Origin: AP-15 sp963703745
GTDB taxonomy: Bacteria; Pseudomonadota; Alphaproteobacteria; ATCC43930; CGMCC-115725
DNA length: 64,000 nt
Assembly (NCBI GenBank): GCA_963703745.1
Contig: CAVPFL010000005.1
Coordinates: 682,001-746,000, forward strand
Direction of reading: 5' to 3'
In this document: positions 43,021 to 52,489 of the stretch, piece after piece
Layout: each line of letters starts with the position of its first letter
Numbering within the stretch: position 1 is the first letter of the stretch
The notes under the pieces: generated by a model
What the model saw: the letters and a program-made list of their open reading frames with translations, nothing else
What the model was told of the DNA's origin: nothing
Databases searched by the model: none
Position numbers and translations under genes: made by a program

Positions 43021-45054
43021 CTATTGGCGCGCTGTCAGACCGCGCTGCTCGAGCAGCGCGTCGATCTTCGGGTCGCGGCCACGAAATGCGCGATAGAGCT
43101 CCATCGGGTCGCGTGTGTCCCCGGCGCTGTAAATAGTTTTGAGATGCGCCGCGAGTTCGGGATCGAAGACATTACCGGACTCGACAAAGGCCGCAAAGCC
43201 GTCGGCCTCCAGGACCTCCGCCCACAGATAGGCGTAATAGCCGGCGGCATAGCCGCCTCCGGCGAATAAATGCTGGAAGTGGGCCGAGCGATGGCGCAGA
43301 CCGATCTCTTTCGGCATTCCAATCCGATCGAGGAACTTGCGTTCGAACTGCATGAGATCCAGTTTCTCGGGCGCCGGTTCGCAGTGCAGCTCGAGGTCGA
43401 GCAGTGAAGAGCCGGTGTACTCGACGGTCGCGAAGCCCTGGTTGAAGGTCCGTGCTGCGAGCAGCCGGCGCAACAGGCTTTCCGGCATCGGCTCTCCAGT
43501 CTGGTAATGTCGGGCGTAGCGGCGCAATGTCTCCGGCGCCGACATCCAGTGTTCGAAGATCTGCGAGGGGAACTCCACGAAATCGCGGCGGACGGAAGTG
43601 CCGGATTGCGAGCGGTAGCACACCCGGCTCAACAAACTGTGCAGTCCATGGCCGAATTCGTGAAACAGGGTCTCGGCATCGTCGAAACTCAACAATGTCG
43701 GATCGCCTTTGGCAAAATTGTTGTTGTTGACGACAATTGGATCGACTGCGCCGTCTAGAGTTTCCTGATCGCGATAGCGGCTCGACCAGGCGCCCGAGCG
43801 CTTGCCGGGGCGGGCGAAATTGTCGTGCAGGAACACGCCGACATGTTCCCCGGCGCCGTCGCGGACCTCCCAGACCCGCACATCCGGATGATAGACAGGG
43901 ACGTCACTGCGCTCGGTGAAGGTGATGCCGAACAGCCGACGGGCAGTGTCGAATGCCGCTTGCACCATGTCGTCGAGGACGAAGTACGGTTTTACCTCGG
44001 CTTCGTCGAGATCGTATTCGGCCTGCCGGACCTTCTCGGCGTAGTAGCGCCAGTCCCATGGCTCGATTGGCTCGTTCAATCCCTGGCCGTATGCGACGTT
44101 TTCAAGCTTTGCAAGCTCGGCGCGCGCCTTCGCCTTGGCCGGCCCCCAGACCTGCAGCAGCAGCTTTTCGACCGCGCCGGCGGTTTTTGCCATCGAGTCG
44201 TCGAGCCGGTAAGCGGCGAAATTGTCATAGCCGAGAAGCCGCGCCTGCTCGGCACGCAGGGTCACGATCTCGTGGATCAGCGGCCTGTTGTCGTTGGCGC
44301 CCGCATGCGCGCCGCGCGCGGTCCATGCTTCCCATAATGTTCGGCGCAGGTCGCGGCGCGACGAGAACGTCAGAAACGGCTCGGCGGAGGAGCGCGCGAG
44401 AGTCACGACCCAGCGGCCCCCGAACCCGCGCTCTTCAGCAGCCTGCGCTGCCGCGGCGCGGGCGAAGCCCGGTAGCCCATCGAGGTCGGCCCGGTCCAGC
44501 ACCAGCTGCCAATGCCGCTCGTCGTGCAGCACATTCTGACCAAAGAGCGTGTGCAGCACCGCCAATCGTTCGGCAATCGCCGCCATTCGCGCTTTCTGAC
44601 CGGGGTTCAATAGTGCTCCGCTGCGCACCAGCCGCAGATGGTAGCGCCCGAGCAGCCGCAGCTGGTCGGCGGCCAGCCCGAGGGTTTGCCGCCGAGAATG
44701 AAGCTCGTCGATCCGCTCGAACAAGCGTTCATTCAGCGCAACTTGCATTTGGTGCTGAGCGAGCTTCGGGGCGTAGTCGCGGGCGATCGCTTCGAGCTCA
44801 TTATTGGTATTGCTCGAATCGAGATTGAAGAACACCCGGCTCACCCGGTCGAGCAGCCGGGCGCTGCGCTCCAGTGCTTCGAGCGTGTTGGCGAAGGTCG
44901 GCGGCCCGGCGGATCCAATGATCGCGGCGATCTCGGCATTGTGCTCAGCCATGGCCCTGTCAAAGGCCGGCGGGAAGTGCTCGGCACGAATGCGGTCGAA
45001 CGGCGGCAAGTCGAACGGCGTGCTCCAGGTCTCGAAGAACGGGTTCTCGGTCAT
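43021..45054 (-). CDS. M3 family metallopeptidase (Dcp/oligopeptidase A type)
   Basis: A 677-residue cytoplasmic zinc peptidase. The active site is LFHEFGHGLHSLLS with HEFGH at residues 465-469, followed by the third-ligand region SQIFEHWMSAPETL. The N-terminus (NPFFETWSTPFDLPPFDRI) and FLHDNFARPGKRSGAWSS match peptidyl-dipeptidase Dcp. Such enzymes clear short peptides by removing C-terminal dipeptides. Start ATG 45054 has an upstream AGGAAGG site. Divergent from the CnbZ-like gene. Confidence 0.93.
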   Translation of the reverse strand: MTENPFFETWSTPFDLPPFDRIRAEHFPPAFDRAMAEHNAEIAAIIGSAGPPTFANTLEALERSARLLDRVSRVFFNLDSSNTNNELEAIARDYAPKLAQHQMQVALNERLFERIDELHSRRQTLGLAADQLRLLGRYHLRLVRSGALLNPGQKARMAAIAERLAVLHTLFGQNVLHDERHWQLVLDRADLDGLPGFARAAAAQAAEERGFGGRWVVTLARSSAEPFLTFSSRRDLRRTLWEAWTARGAHAGANDNRPLIHEIVTLRAEQARLLGYDNFAAYRLDDSMAKTAGAVEKLLLQVWGPAKAKARAELAKLENVAYGQGLNEPIEPWDWRYYAEKVRQAEYDLDEAEVKPYFVLDDMVQAAFDTARRLFGITFTERSDVPVYHPDVRVWEVRDGAGEHVGVFLHDNFARPGKRSGAWSSRYRDQETLDGAVDPIVVNNNNFAKGDPTLLSFDDAETLFHEFGHGLHSLLSRVCYRSQSGTSVRRDFVEFPSQIFEHWMSAPETLRRYARHYQTGEPMPESLLRRLLAARTFNQGFATVEYTGSSLLDLELHCEPAPEKLDLMQFERKFLDRIGMPKEIGLRHRSAHFQHLFAGGGYAAGYYAYLWAEVLEADGFAAFVESGNVFDPELAAHLKTIYSAGDTRDPMELYRAFRGRDPKIDALLEQRGLTARQ

Positions 45055-45132
45055 TCACCTTCCTCGGTCGGATCTTTTCGATCATAACGTATGATCCAGT
45101 TATTTCCGATTGACGGAAATGGGAACTGGACA

Positions 45133-45888
45133 ATGGCAAATGTCGTGACGTTTCAGCCAGGCGGTTACCGTTTTATCGAGCATGCGTTTCAGTATTCGGG
45201 CGGTGTCGCGGCGGAGCCCGGCTTTGCGATCGAGCGCGCCCGGCTGGCGCGAATGCTGCCGCTAGCGCAGGGGTTTGACGCGGTGGAAGCCCATTTGAAG
45301 AGCCGCGGCCGGCCGGCCGGCGCATTCTGCGCTTGCGAGCTGCGCTCGCCGGCCCAGTTCACCGATGCCGGATTTGTCGCCTTCAACCGGCATTACGTAG
45401 AGCGGCTGGAAAGCTGGGGAGTCTTTCGGGACGAGGTCAACCCGGTGGCGCGCTCGAATGTGTGCCCGGAGATCGACCCGCCGGCGACGCCGTCGCTCTA
45501 CGCATTCTGTTACACGGTGCCGGCCGAGGCGGGCTACGCCAGGACCGACTTTGTCGCCGCCGGCAGCGGCGAAGCCAACGGCGCATCGGGCCCCTATGCC
45601 GACCGGATCGTCCGCCGCGGAGACACCTCGCCCGACGGGCTGCGCGAGAAAGCGCGCTTCGTGCTGGGCGCCATGGAACGGCGCATGGGCGCACTTGGCC
45701 GGACCTGGGCCGAAGTCACCGCCACACAACTCTATACCGTCTTTGACATCTACCCCGCCCTCGCCGAGGAGTTCGTGCGGCGCGGTGCCACGGCGGCGGG
45801 CCTCACCTGGCACTACGCCCGCCCGCCGGTACTGGGACTCGATATCGAGGTCAACGTCCGCGGCGTCAGCCGCGAGCTTGTGCTTTAG
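45133..45888 (+). CDS. CnbZ-like (2-aminomuconate deaminase-type) protein
   Basis: A 251-residue protein matching the family annotated as 2-amino-5-chloromuconate deaminase (CnbZ) and loosely as RidA-like. It shows PGGYRFIEHAFQYSGGVAAE, GAFCACELRSPAQFTDAGF, NPVARSNVCPEIDPPATPSL and GLTWHYARPPVLGLDIEV. Known relatives hydrolyse the enamine of aminomuconates during nitro/amino-aromatic breakdown. No ring-cleavage genes are visible nearby, so the natural substrate here is an inference. ATG 45133 is chosen over one at 45091 by homology. Confidence 0.7.
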   Translation: MANVVTFQPGGYRFIEHAFQYSGGVAAEPGFAIERARLARMLPLAQGFDAVEAHLKSRGRPAGAFCACELRSPAQFTDAGFVAFNRHYVERLESWGVFRDEVNPVARSNVCPEIDPPATPSLYAFCYTVPAEAGYARTDFVAAGSGEANGASGPYADRIVRRGDTSPDGLREKARFVLGAMERRMGALGRTWAEVTATQLYTVFDIYPALAEEFVRRGATAAGLTWHYARPPVLGLDIEVNVRGVSRELVL

Positions 45889-45911
45889 CCGCCACCACGG
45901 GCCGCCCGGCG

Positions 45912-47126
45912 CTACCACGCCTCGCGGCCGCGCGAAGGCCGCGCGATACCGGGGCCGACTTCCGCCAGCTCGCGCGCCGCGCGCTGCTCGGCTTCGTGCC
46001 TGTCGAACATGGCCTTGGCCGCAGCGTTGCGCTTAGCGCTGAATTCGGCGCGGTTGTCGCCGCACCACTGATAGGAGGCGGCACGGCTCTCGTTGAGGCG
46101 GCTGAAATGCGGCATCACGTAGCGCGCGTAAAGCTCGTAGGAACGCTTGGTCGCCTCGAAATCCGCCCAGTTGTGCGCCTGATGTAGAAAGGCGCCAAAC
46201 GTCCCCTGCTTCTGATAGAGCCGCTCGATCAGCGCGATCGCGTCGTCGGGCGTGCCGCAGACGCCATAGCGGTTCTCGACAAACCATTCGAGCGGGTCCG
46301 TGCCCGCTGGCACGATAAAGCGCGGCTGGTTGTTGTTGAGGTACCCGAGATACCGCTCGAAGCCGAATTTGGCATTGGCATAGGCCTGCTCGCGGGTCTC
46401 GGCGATGTGTATCGGCCCGACCAGCCGGAGCCGGTCGGGGTTCATCTGCCGCCCGTGCTCGGCCGCCACATCGCAGGCGATCTGCCAGTTGGCGCCAAGC
46501 GCGTCAAAGCCGAACGGGTTGGTCGCGGCGACGCAGATCATGCCGAGATCGTATTTGCCGGCGAGCCGCCCGCCCGATGGGGTGATCGCGCTGACCACCG
46601 CGACCTCGGGGTAGGGCTTGGTGTAGGGGAGGAGGTGCAGGCGGCAGCATTCCATCGTGTACCAGTCGGTTTTCTCGGTCACGACCTCGCCGTTGAACAG
46701 CCGCAAAATCGCGTCGATCGATTGGGCCATGCGGTCGCGCTGGGTCAAGGGGTCGATGCCCATCATGATCGCGTCGGATGCCAAGAGGCCGGGTCCGGCA
46801 CCGAACATGACCCGGCCGCGGGTCATGTGGTCGAGCTGGACAATACGGTCGGCGACCATCATCGGGTGGTGGTAGGGCAGCGAGATGACGCCGGTGCCAA
46901 AGCGGATGTGCCGGGTACGCTCGGCGGCAAAGGCGATGAAGATCTCTGGCGAGCTGATGATCTCGAACCCGGCCGAATGGTGCTCGCCGATCCACGCCTC
47001 GTGAAAGCCAAGCTGGTCGAGCCACACCATCAGCTCGAGATCACGCTCGAGGCATTGGGTCGGGTTTTCCTCGTTCGGATGAAACGGCGGCAGAAAGATC
47101 CCGTGGCGGAGATTTGTCAGCGGCAT
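45912..47126 (-). CDS. LLM-class flavin-dependent oxidoreductase (first)
   Basis: A 404-residue bacterial-luciferase-like enzyme that uses reduced flavin from a separate reductase. Key segments are FLPPFHPNEENPTQCLERDL, FHEAWIGEHHSAGFEIISSP, GTGVISLPYHHPMMVADRIV and MTRGRVMFGAGPGLLASDAI. Members oxidise alkanesulfonates, terpenoids, pyrimidines and many other compounds; the substrate here is unknown. ATG 47126 is taken over one at 47168 because of conservation. It converges with the CnbZ-like gene and diverges from RidA at 47204, giving a compact three-gene group. Confidence 0.87.
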   Translation of the reverse strand: MPLTNLRHGIFLPPFHPNEENPTQCLERDLELMVWLDQLGFHEAWIGEHHSAGFEIISSPEIFIAFAAERTRHIRFGTGVISLPYHHPMMVADRIVQLDHMTRGRVMFGAGPGLLASDAIMMGIDPLTQRDRMAQSIDAILRLFNGEVVTEKTDWYTMECCRLHLLPYTKPYPEVAVVSAITPSGGRLAGKYDLGMICVAATNPFGFDALGANWQIACDVAAEHGRQMNPDRLRLVGPIHIAETREQAYANAKFGFERYLGYLNNNQPRFIVPAGTDPLEWFVENRYGVCGTPDDAIALIERLYQKQGTFGAFLHQAHNWADFEATKRSYELYARYVMPHFSRLNESRAASYQWCGDNRAEFSAKRNAAAKAMFDRHEAEQRAARELAEVGPGIARPSRGREAW

Positions 47127-47203
47127 GAGGGGCCTCGCTCTGATTGGCGCCGCTCGCACGCGCGGCATATCATCGAGACGGCATTATAGGGAAAGGGGAC
47201 GAG

Positions 47204-47620
47204 ATGGCGATCAAACGCGAAAAGATTCAGCCGCAGGGCATCCATGTCAGCATGGTCGATGGCAAGGCCAGGTACACCCAGGTCGTCACCGTCAGCGGTA
47301 CCGGCAAGATGATCTTTGTCGCCGGCCAATTGGCGCGCAACGCGCAAGGGGTTTGCGTCGGTAAGGGCGACATGCGCGCCCAGATCCAACAGGTGGGCGA
47401 AAACATCAAGACCTGCCTCGAAGCCGCCGGCGCCACCTTGGCGGACATCGTAAAAACCAATACCTACGTGACCGATTACGCGGAGTTCGCCAAGCACCCG
47501 GACATGAGGATGCGCTATTTCGGCCCGGCCACTCCGACCAGCACGACGGTCCAGATCAGCCGCCTCGCCGACCCCGACGCGATGATCGAGATCGAAGCGA
47601 TCGCTGTCGTCGACGACTGA
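47204..47620 (+). CDS. RidA (YjgF/YER057c/UK114) family protein
   Basis: A 138-residue protein with MIFVAGQLARNAQGVCVGKG, DMRAQIQQVGENIKTCLEAA and the C-terminal ADPDAMIEIEAIAVVDD. RidA proteins hydrolyse reactive enamines and imines. The canonical arginine that positions the substrate carboxylate lies in the ARNAQG to MRMRYF region, but I cannot confirm which one serves it. It is divergent from an LLM oxidoreductase, as RutC is associated with RutA in the Rut pyrimidine pathway, though other rut genes are not seen. Confidence 0.87.
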   Translation: MAIKREKIQPQGIHVSMVDGKARYTQVVTVSGTGKMIFVAGQLARNAQGVCVGKGDMRAQIQQVGENIKTCLEAAGATLADIVKTNTYVTDYAEFAKHPDMRMRYFGPATPTSTTVQISRLADPDAMIEIEAIAVVDD

Positions 47621-47644
47621 AGTCCCTAGCCCCGTTCTTGACAC

Positions 47645-47676
47645 GCCCTCCGCGATGGCCGGGACGGAGGGCTATT
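47645..47676 (+). terminator. Likely terminator after the RidA gene
   Basis: The stem GCCCTCCG and CGGAGGGC is 8 bp and perfect, followed by TATTTAA. It starts 24 bp after the RidA stop and would end that transcript, although the T-tract is short. Confidence 0.6.
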
Positions 47677-47766
47677 TAACCATTTTGTCATAAATGATTA
47701 ACAGCCGCGACATCGACGGCCGGTAGCGTCCCCGCGTTTTCAGCACAATCAAGCGGGGAAGAAGGG

Positions 47767-49833
47767 ATGCTATCGGAACCCAGACGGCGAACTCTGTGGA
47801 CCACGACTATTTGGCGGTACAAACTGTTTTGCAGTGCAGCACTTTGCGCAATGGCCGCTAATGCCCTTGCGCCAGTCGCTGCGGCTCCCGTGGAGAAAGC
47901 CACTAACGACAACAACACGACGACGCCGATCAAACACGTCATCGTCATCATCGGCGAGAACCGCACCTTCGATCACCTGTTCGCCACCTACCAGCCGGTC
48001 AACGCCGGCGAGACCGTGTTGAACCTGCTGTCGGAGGGGATCGTCAAGGCCGACGGCACGCCGGGGACGAACTACCCGAAGGTCCCCCAGAATCAGACGC
48101 TGAACACGGTTCTCTACCAAATCAGCCCGTCCGGCCCGACCGGGAAGAGCCCATACGCCACACTGCCCGCGCCATTGGCCGGCGGCGGATATGTTGATGG
48201 GGCTCCGCCCTTCTCCAATGTCGAGGATGCCACGACGTACGAGAATGGGTTGCTGCTCAGCGACTACGTGCTTCTGACGACGGGCGGGGTTCCCTCGTCG
48301 CTCCTCACCCCGGCCAAGCCGGACACCCGTATTATGTACGCCGGCAACAACGTCAACAACCTTCCGCCAGGCCCGTACCAGCTGACCGGCACCAACCCCG
48401 GTCAGCTGACTTACGACGACTACGCCGAAAGCCCGGTGCATCGCTTCTATCAGATGTGGCAGCAGCTCGACTGCAGCAAGTCTGCAGGCTGCTTGAACGA
48501 CCTGTTCCCCTGGGTCGAAGCGACGGTCGGCGCGGGCAGCAACGGCCAGCCGCCGTCGGCGGCCTTCATTAGTCGCGGCTACCAAGAGGGCGCCACGTCG
48601 ATGGGCTTCTACAACGTCCAGCAAGGGGACGTGCCCTACCTGAAGATGCTCGCCGACACCTATTCGATGAGCGACAACTACCACCAGGCGGTGAATGGCG
48701 GGACCGGCGCCAACCATATCATGCTCGGCACCGGCGACGCGATCTGGTTCAGCGACGGCAACGGCAATCCTTTAAAGCCGCCGCACAATCAGATGGTTGC
48801 CTCAGGAAGCCCGAACGCTGGGGTGGTCGACGAAATCGAAAATCCGAACCCGCTCGCCAATACCAACAACTGGTACATACAGGACGGCTATGGCGGCGGC
48901 TCCTTTGGTGAGAAGTCTTATGGCGGCGGCACCTACACCGCGTGCGCGGACACTTCACAGCCGGGCGTCAAGGCCATCACCGAGTATCTGAAGGCGGTGA
49001 ACGTGAAGCCGAATTGCCAAGCGGGGCATTATTATCTGCTCAACAATTATAACCCGGGCTATTACGGCGACGGCACCAACGCTTACGCCGATATCCGCAA
49101 TCCATTAAATACCGTGTTCACAATCCCTCCGTCGAACGTCAAAAACATCGGTGATACCCTGCTGAAGAAGCAGGTCTCGTTCGCCTATTTTGGCGATCAG
49201 TTCAATTCTTACTTGGCCAATCCGCTCAACAATTTCGTGACCCCTGGCAATCAGTACTGCAATATCTGCAATTTCTTCCAGTACTCGACCTCGATCATGA
49301 CGAATGAAAAAGTGCGGTCGGCGGCATTACAGGATATACTCGACCTCTACAACGATCTGATGACCGGCGATTTGCCGGCGGTCTCGTTCGTGAAGCCGAG
49401 CGGCTATCTCGATGGTCACCCGGCTTCGTCCAAGGTCAATCTCCTCGAAGGCTTTGTCAAAAAGATCGTCGCCCTGGCTCAAGCAAATCCGACACTCTGG
49501 GCCAGTACGGCGATCTTCCTCACGATGGACGAGGGTGGCGGATACTATGATTCGGGATATGTGCAGCCGCTCGACTATTTCGGCGACGGGACCCGCATTC
49601 CGATGATCGCGATTTCGCCGTTTAGCATGGGCGGGCACATTTCGCATACCTATACCGATCACGTCTCGGTCTTGAAGTTTATCGAGGCGAACTGGAATGT
49701 TCCGCCGATCACCACACGCAGCCGCGACAATCTGCCGAACCCGATCACCGGAGCGGACCCTTACAAGCCGACGAACGGGCCGGCGATCGGCAATCTGATG
49801 GACCTATTCACGTTCCCGCCGCCCTCCCCCTAA
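47767..49833 (+). CDS. Exported phosphoesterase/phospholipase-C-like protein (PF04185)
   Basis: A 688-residue protein of the alkaline-phosphatase superfamily, phosphoesterase family (acid phosphatases and phospholipase C). A leader with a hydrophobic segment (FCSAALCAMAANALAPVAAA) precedes IKHVIVIIGENRTFDHLFAT, the metal-binding motif. Later segments include DNYHQAVNGGTGANHIMLGT, LPAVSFVKPSGYLDGHPASS, the second metal site LTMDEGGGYYDSGYVQ and the final SHTYTDHVSVLKFIEANW. Its substrate may be a phosphate ester or phospholipid. A strong terminator follows. Confidence 0.85.
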   Translation: MLSEPRRRTLWTTTIWRYKLFCSAALCAMAANALAPVAAAPVEKATNDNNTTTPIKHVIVIIGENRTFDHLFATYQPVNAGETVLNLLSEGIVKADGTPGTNYPKVPQNQTLNTVLYQISPSGPTGKSPYATLPAPLAGGGYVDGAPPFSNVEDATTYENGLLLSDYVLLTTGGVPSSLLTPAKPDTRIMYAGNNVNNLPPGPYQLTGTNPGQLTYDDYAESPVHRFYQMWQQLDCSKSAGCLNDLFPWVEATVGAGSNGQPPSAAFISRGYQEGATSMGFYNVQQGDVPYLKMLADTYSMSDNYHQAVNGGTGANHIMLGTGDAIWFSDGNGNPLKPPHNQMVASGSPNAGVVDEIENPNPLANTNNWYIQDGYGGGSFGEKSYGGGTYTACADTSQPGVKAITEYLKAVNVKPNCQAGHYYLLNNYNPGYYGDGTNAYADIRNPLNTVFTIPPSNVKNIGDTLLKKQVSFAYFGDQFNSYLANPLNNFVTPGNQYCNICNFFQYSTSIMTNEKVRSAALQDILDLYNDLMTGDLPAVSFVKPSGYLDGHPASSKVNLLEGFVKKIVALAQANPTLWASTAIFLTMDEGGGYYDSGYVQPLDYFGDGTRIPMIAISPFSMGGHISHTYTDHVSVLKFIEANWNVPPITTRSRDNLPNPITGADPYKPTNGPAIGNLMDLFTFPPPSP

Positions 49834-49847
49834 TCCGAAACAACCTG

Positions 49848-49879
49848 GAGCCGGTCTCGGAAACGAGGCCGGCTCTTTT
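49848..49879 (+). terminator. Intrinsic terminator after the phosphoesterase gene
   Basis: GAGCCGGTCTCG, GAAA loop, CGAGGCCGGCTC and TTTT form a textbook hairpin beginning 15 bp after the phosphoesterase stop. Confidence 0.88.
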
Positions 49880-49890
49880 ATGTCTGAAGC

Positions 49891-51093
49891 TCAGCCAATG
49901 ACGCCTTCGGCGCGCAGTGCGGCGATCTCGGATTGGGGAAAGCCCGCGGCACGCAGAACCTCGTCACTGTGCTCCCCGACACTGGGAGCTGGACGCGGCC
50001 TCGCCTTCTCCTGGCCTCTGATCCAGATTGGGCTGTTGACGGTCAGCCAACTGCCATCGGCAAACGGCACCACCGCCTCGCTGGCGAGGATCTGTTCGTC
50101 ATCGGCGATCTCGTCCATATCGGCGACGATGCCGAAGATCAGGCCCGCCTTGTCGAGAATCCGGCGCCACTCGAGCTGATCCTTGGTGGCGAAGATCTCG
50201 TCCATGATCGGGATTAGTTCACGGGCATGGGCCTCACGCGACGCCGAGGTTGCAAAGCGCGGATCATCGAGCGTCCGCGACGCCAGACATTCCTTCAGCT
50301 TATCCCAGCGCCATTCTTCGGCGGCAATCGACAGCAATAGCCAGCGCCCGTCGCGGCAGCAGTAATGGATCCTTAGCGCGTTGAGCCCGCGCTCGCGCGG
50401 CGGCTGGGGCACCACCTTCTCGCCGCACAACGCCGCCTGCACCGCGCAGCCATTGGCCCACAACCCGTTCGCGAGCAGCGACGAGCCGACATAGCCGCCC
50501 TTGCCGGTGCGCTCGCGCTGATAGAGTGCGGTGACGATTGCGCCATAAGTCGCCATCGCCGAAGGGTGGTCGCCCATCCCCGGCAACGACCGCGCCGGTG
50601 CCGTCTCCTCCCCGGCGCGCACCAGATGCATCAGCCCCGAGCGCGCCCACCAGGCGGTCGCGTCAAACCCCGGTTTGTCGGCCTCGGGGCCGGTTTCGCC
50701 GTATCCGCTGAACGAGGCATAGATTAGCCGCTCATTGAGCGGCGCCAGATCGTCGTAGGTGATGGATAGCCGGCGGCGCACCGGCGGCGGGTAGTTGGTA
50801 ATGAACACATCGGCATCGCCGACCAGCCGGCGCAATATGTTCTGCCCCGCCGGTGCGCGCAGGTCGAGCGCCAAGCTCTTTTTGTTGCGGCCGTCGAGCA
50901 CAAAGCCCGGATTGCCCGCGAGCCCCGGACCGACGGGCGGGGTCGCGCGTCGACGGTAGGGGTCGCCCGCGCCTGGCGGCTCAATCTTGATCACCTCGGC
51001 GCCGAAATCCGACATCACCGTCGCCGCCGCGGGTCCGGCAATGAAGCTCGCGCAATCGATTACCTTCAGCCCGTCGAAGACGCGCTCAGCCAT
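49891..51093 (-). CDS. CaiB/BaiF (family III) CoA-transferase
   Basis: A 400-residue family III CoA-transferase. It shows LKVIDCASFIAGPAAATVMS, DFGAEVIKIEPPGAGDPYRR, the segment RNKKSLALDLRAPAG, ASFSGYGETGPEADKPGFD and the catalytic Asp region LPGMGDHPSAMATYGAIVTA. These enzymes move CoA from acyl-CoA donors to carboxylic acids. The start MAERVFDGLKVID at 51093 is chosen; the open extension to 51273 overlaps the upstream MBL gene. It is the last gene of a three-gene minus-strand operon with 14-17 bp spacings. Confidence 0.9.
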   Translation of the reverse strand: MAERVFDGLKVIDCASFIAGPAAATVMSDFGAEVIKIEPPGAGDPYRRRATPPVGPGLAGNPGFVLDGRNKKSLALDLRAPAGQNILRRLVGDADVFITNYPPPVRRRLSITYDDLAPLNERLIYASFSGYGETGPEADKPGFDATAWWARSGLMHLVRAGEETAPARSLPGMGDHPSAMATYGAIVTALYQRERTGKGGYVGSSLLANGLWANGCAVQAALCGEKVVPQPPRERGLNALRIHYCCRDGRWLLLSIAAEEWRWDKLKECLASRTLDDPRFATSASREAHARELIPIMDEIFATKDQLEWRRILDKAGLIFGIVADMDEIADDEQILASEAVVPFADGSWLTVNSPIWIRGQEKARPRPAPSVGEHSDEVLRAAGFPQSEIAALRAEGVIG

Positions 51094-51107
51094 CGCCGAT
51101 CCCTTTA

Positions 51108-51959
51108 TCAAACCGCGAGGCGGAACGCGTCGCCATCGCGCACGACATGGCCGGCGGTGCGTCCCGCGAAGTGAGTGCCGATGACCAGCGTCGACGTGCC
51201 CGCGAGGCCGGTCAACGTTTGCTCCCGCGTCTGCCGTGCGAGGGCCGGATCGGAATCCGCGGTCGACGACCACTCCGGCCGGGCGATTTGGCAGGGGTGG
51301 TGCATGAAGTCGCCGGTGATCAAGGATTCTTCATCGCCTGAGGCAATCCGCACGCTGACGTGACCTGGGGTATGGCCGGGGGTCGGGACGAGACTGATTT
51401 CCTCGCAGATCCGGTGGTCGGTCTCGACGAGATCAACCAGGCCCGCATTCCAGACCGGCGTCACCGAGTCCGTGAGGACCGCGGTCATGTCTTCCCGCTC
51501 GTCTTGCTGTGTCCAGTGCGCGTGCTCGACGCGGCCCATCAGGTAGCGCGCATTCGGAAATGTCGGAACCCAACAGCCGTCGACCAGCATCGTGTTCCAC
51601 CCGACGTGGTCGACGTGGAGATGGGTGCAGATTACGGTGTCGATCGTCTCGCGCGAATAACCGGCAGCCGCAAGATCCGCCAGAAAGCTCGTCTGCAGCC
51701 GGTTCCAGGTGGGGATGCGGCGGTTCTCCTTGTCGTTGCCGAGACAGGTATCTACGACGATGCGGCGGCTCGGCGTTTCGACAACGAGAGCGTGGATACT
51801 CATCTTGAGGCGCCCGCGCTCATCGGCAAAGTCGGGCCGTAACCAGTCGATCGGCAATACTGCTTCATAGGTCGCCTGGGGCAGGATAAACCGGCTGCCG
51901 CCCGTGACTTCGAGCTCGACTATCTTGGTGACCCAGACCTCGCCAATCCGCCATTTCAT
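51108..51959 (-). CDS. MBL-fold metallo-hydrolase
   Basis: A 283-residue metallo-beta-lactamase-fold hydrolase. The zinc motif is CTHLHVDHVGWNT (His113, His115, Asp117, His118), followed by LVPTPGHTPGHVSVRI, GDFMHHPCQIARPEW and VIGTHFAGRTAGHV. It resembles quorum-lactonase-like and other hydrolases of unknown substrate. Start ATG 51959. It lies between the FKBP isomerase and the CoA-transferase in one operon, so it may act on a thioester or lactone related to the CoA-transferase pathway, but this is only contextual. Confidence 0.88.
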   Translation of the reverse strand: MKWRIGEVWVTKIVELEVTGGSRFILPQATYEAVLPIDWLRPDFADERGRLKMSIHALVVETPSRRIVVDTCLGNDKENRRIPTWNRLQTSFLADLAAAGYSRETIDTVICTHLHVDHVGWNTMLVDGCWVPTFPNARYLMGRVEHAHWTQQDEREDMTAVLTDSVTPVWNAGLVDLVETDHRICEEISLVPTPGHTPGHVSVRIASGDEESLITGDFMHHPCQIARPEWSSTADSDPALARQTREQTLTGLAGTSTLVIGTHFAGRTAGHVVRDGDAFRLAV

Positions 51960-51976
51960 GACCGCGGCGCCGCGCT

Positions 51977-52420
51977 CTATTGCACCTGCAACAGCTCGAC
52001 GTCAAAGATCAAGGTGGCGTTTGGCGGAATGACGCCGCCGGCGCCACGCGCGCCATAGCCGAGTTCGGGCGGGATGGTCAATGTGCGTTTGCCGCCGACC
52101 TTCATGCCTGCCACCCCCTCGTCCCAGCCGGCGATAACCTGATGCTGGCCGAGGGTAAACTGAAAGGGCTGGCCACGGTCGACCGAGCTGTCGAACTTCT
52201 TGCCCTTGGCGCCGCTGTCCGACAGCCAGCCGGTATAGTGCACAGAGACCTTGTTGCCCGCCTTGGCAGCGGCGCCGTCGCCGGTCTTCGTATCGGTGTA
52301 TTTGAGCCCGTCAGGCATCTCGATCACCTGGTTATCCGCCGCGTCCGATCGCCCGGCGGGCGCGAAGGCGGCGATGATGGCAAGCGCCACGGCAGCGCCC
52401 GTAAGTCGGATCGATGTCAT
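51977..52420 (-). CDS. Exported FKBP-type peptidyl-prolyl isomerase
   Basis: A 147-residue protein: signal peptide (LTGAAVALAIIAAFAPAGRS) and one FKBP domain with VSVHYTGWLSDSGAKGKKFD, SVDRGQPFQFTLGQHQVIAG, WDEGVAGMKVGGKRTLTIPP and LGYGARGAGGVIPPNATLIF, all the active-site aromatic and aspartate positions being present. It should assist folding in the periplasm. It is first in the minus-strand operon and divergent from the decarboxylase gene, with 69 bp between starts. Confidence 0.93.
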   Translation of the reverse strand: MTSIRLTGAAVALAIIAAFAPAGRSDAADNQVIEMPDGLKYTDTKTGDGAAAKAGNKVSVHYTGWLSDSGAKGKKFDSSVDRGQPFQFTLGQHQVIAGWDEGVAGMKVGGKRTLTIPPELGYGARGAGGVIPPNATLIFDVELLQVQ

Positions 52421-52489
52421 GATTCCCCCGGAATGCGCCTATGCTGCGCGTCATCGGCGCCTTCTTAGACAGCGCAGGAGGAGATTGCA

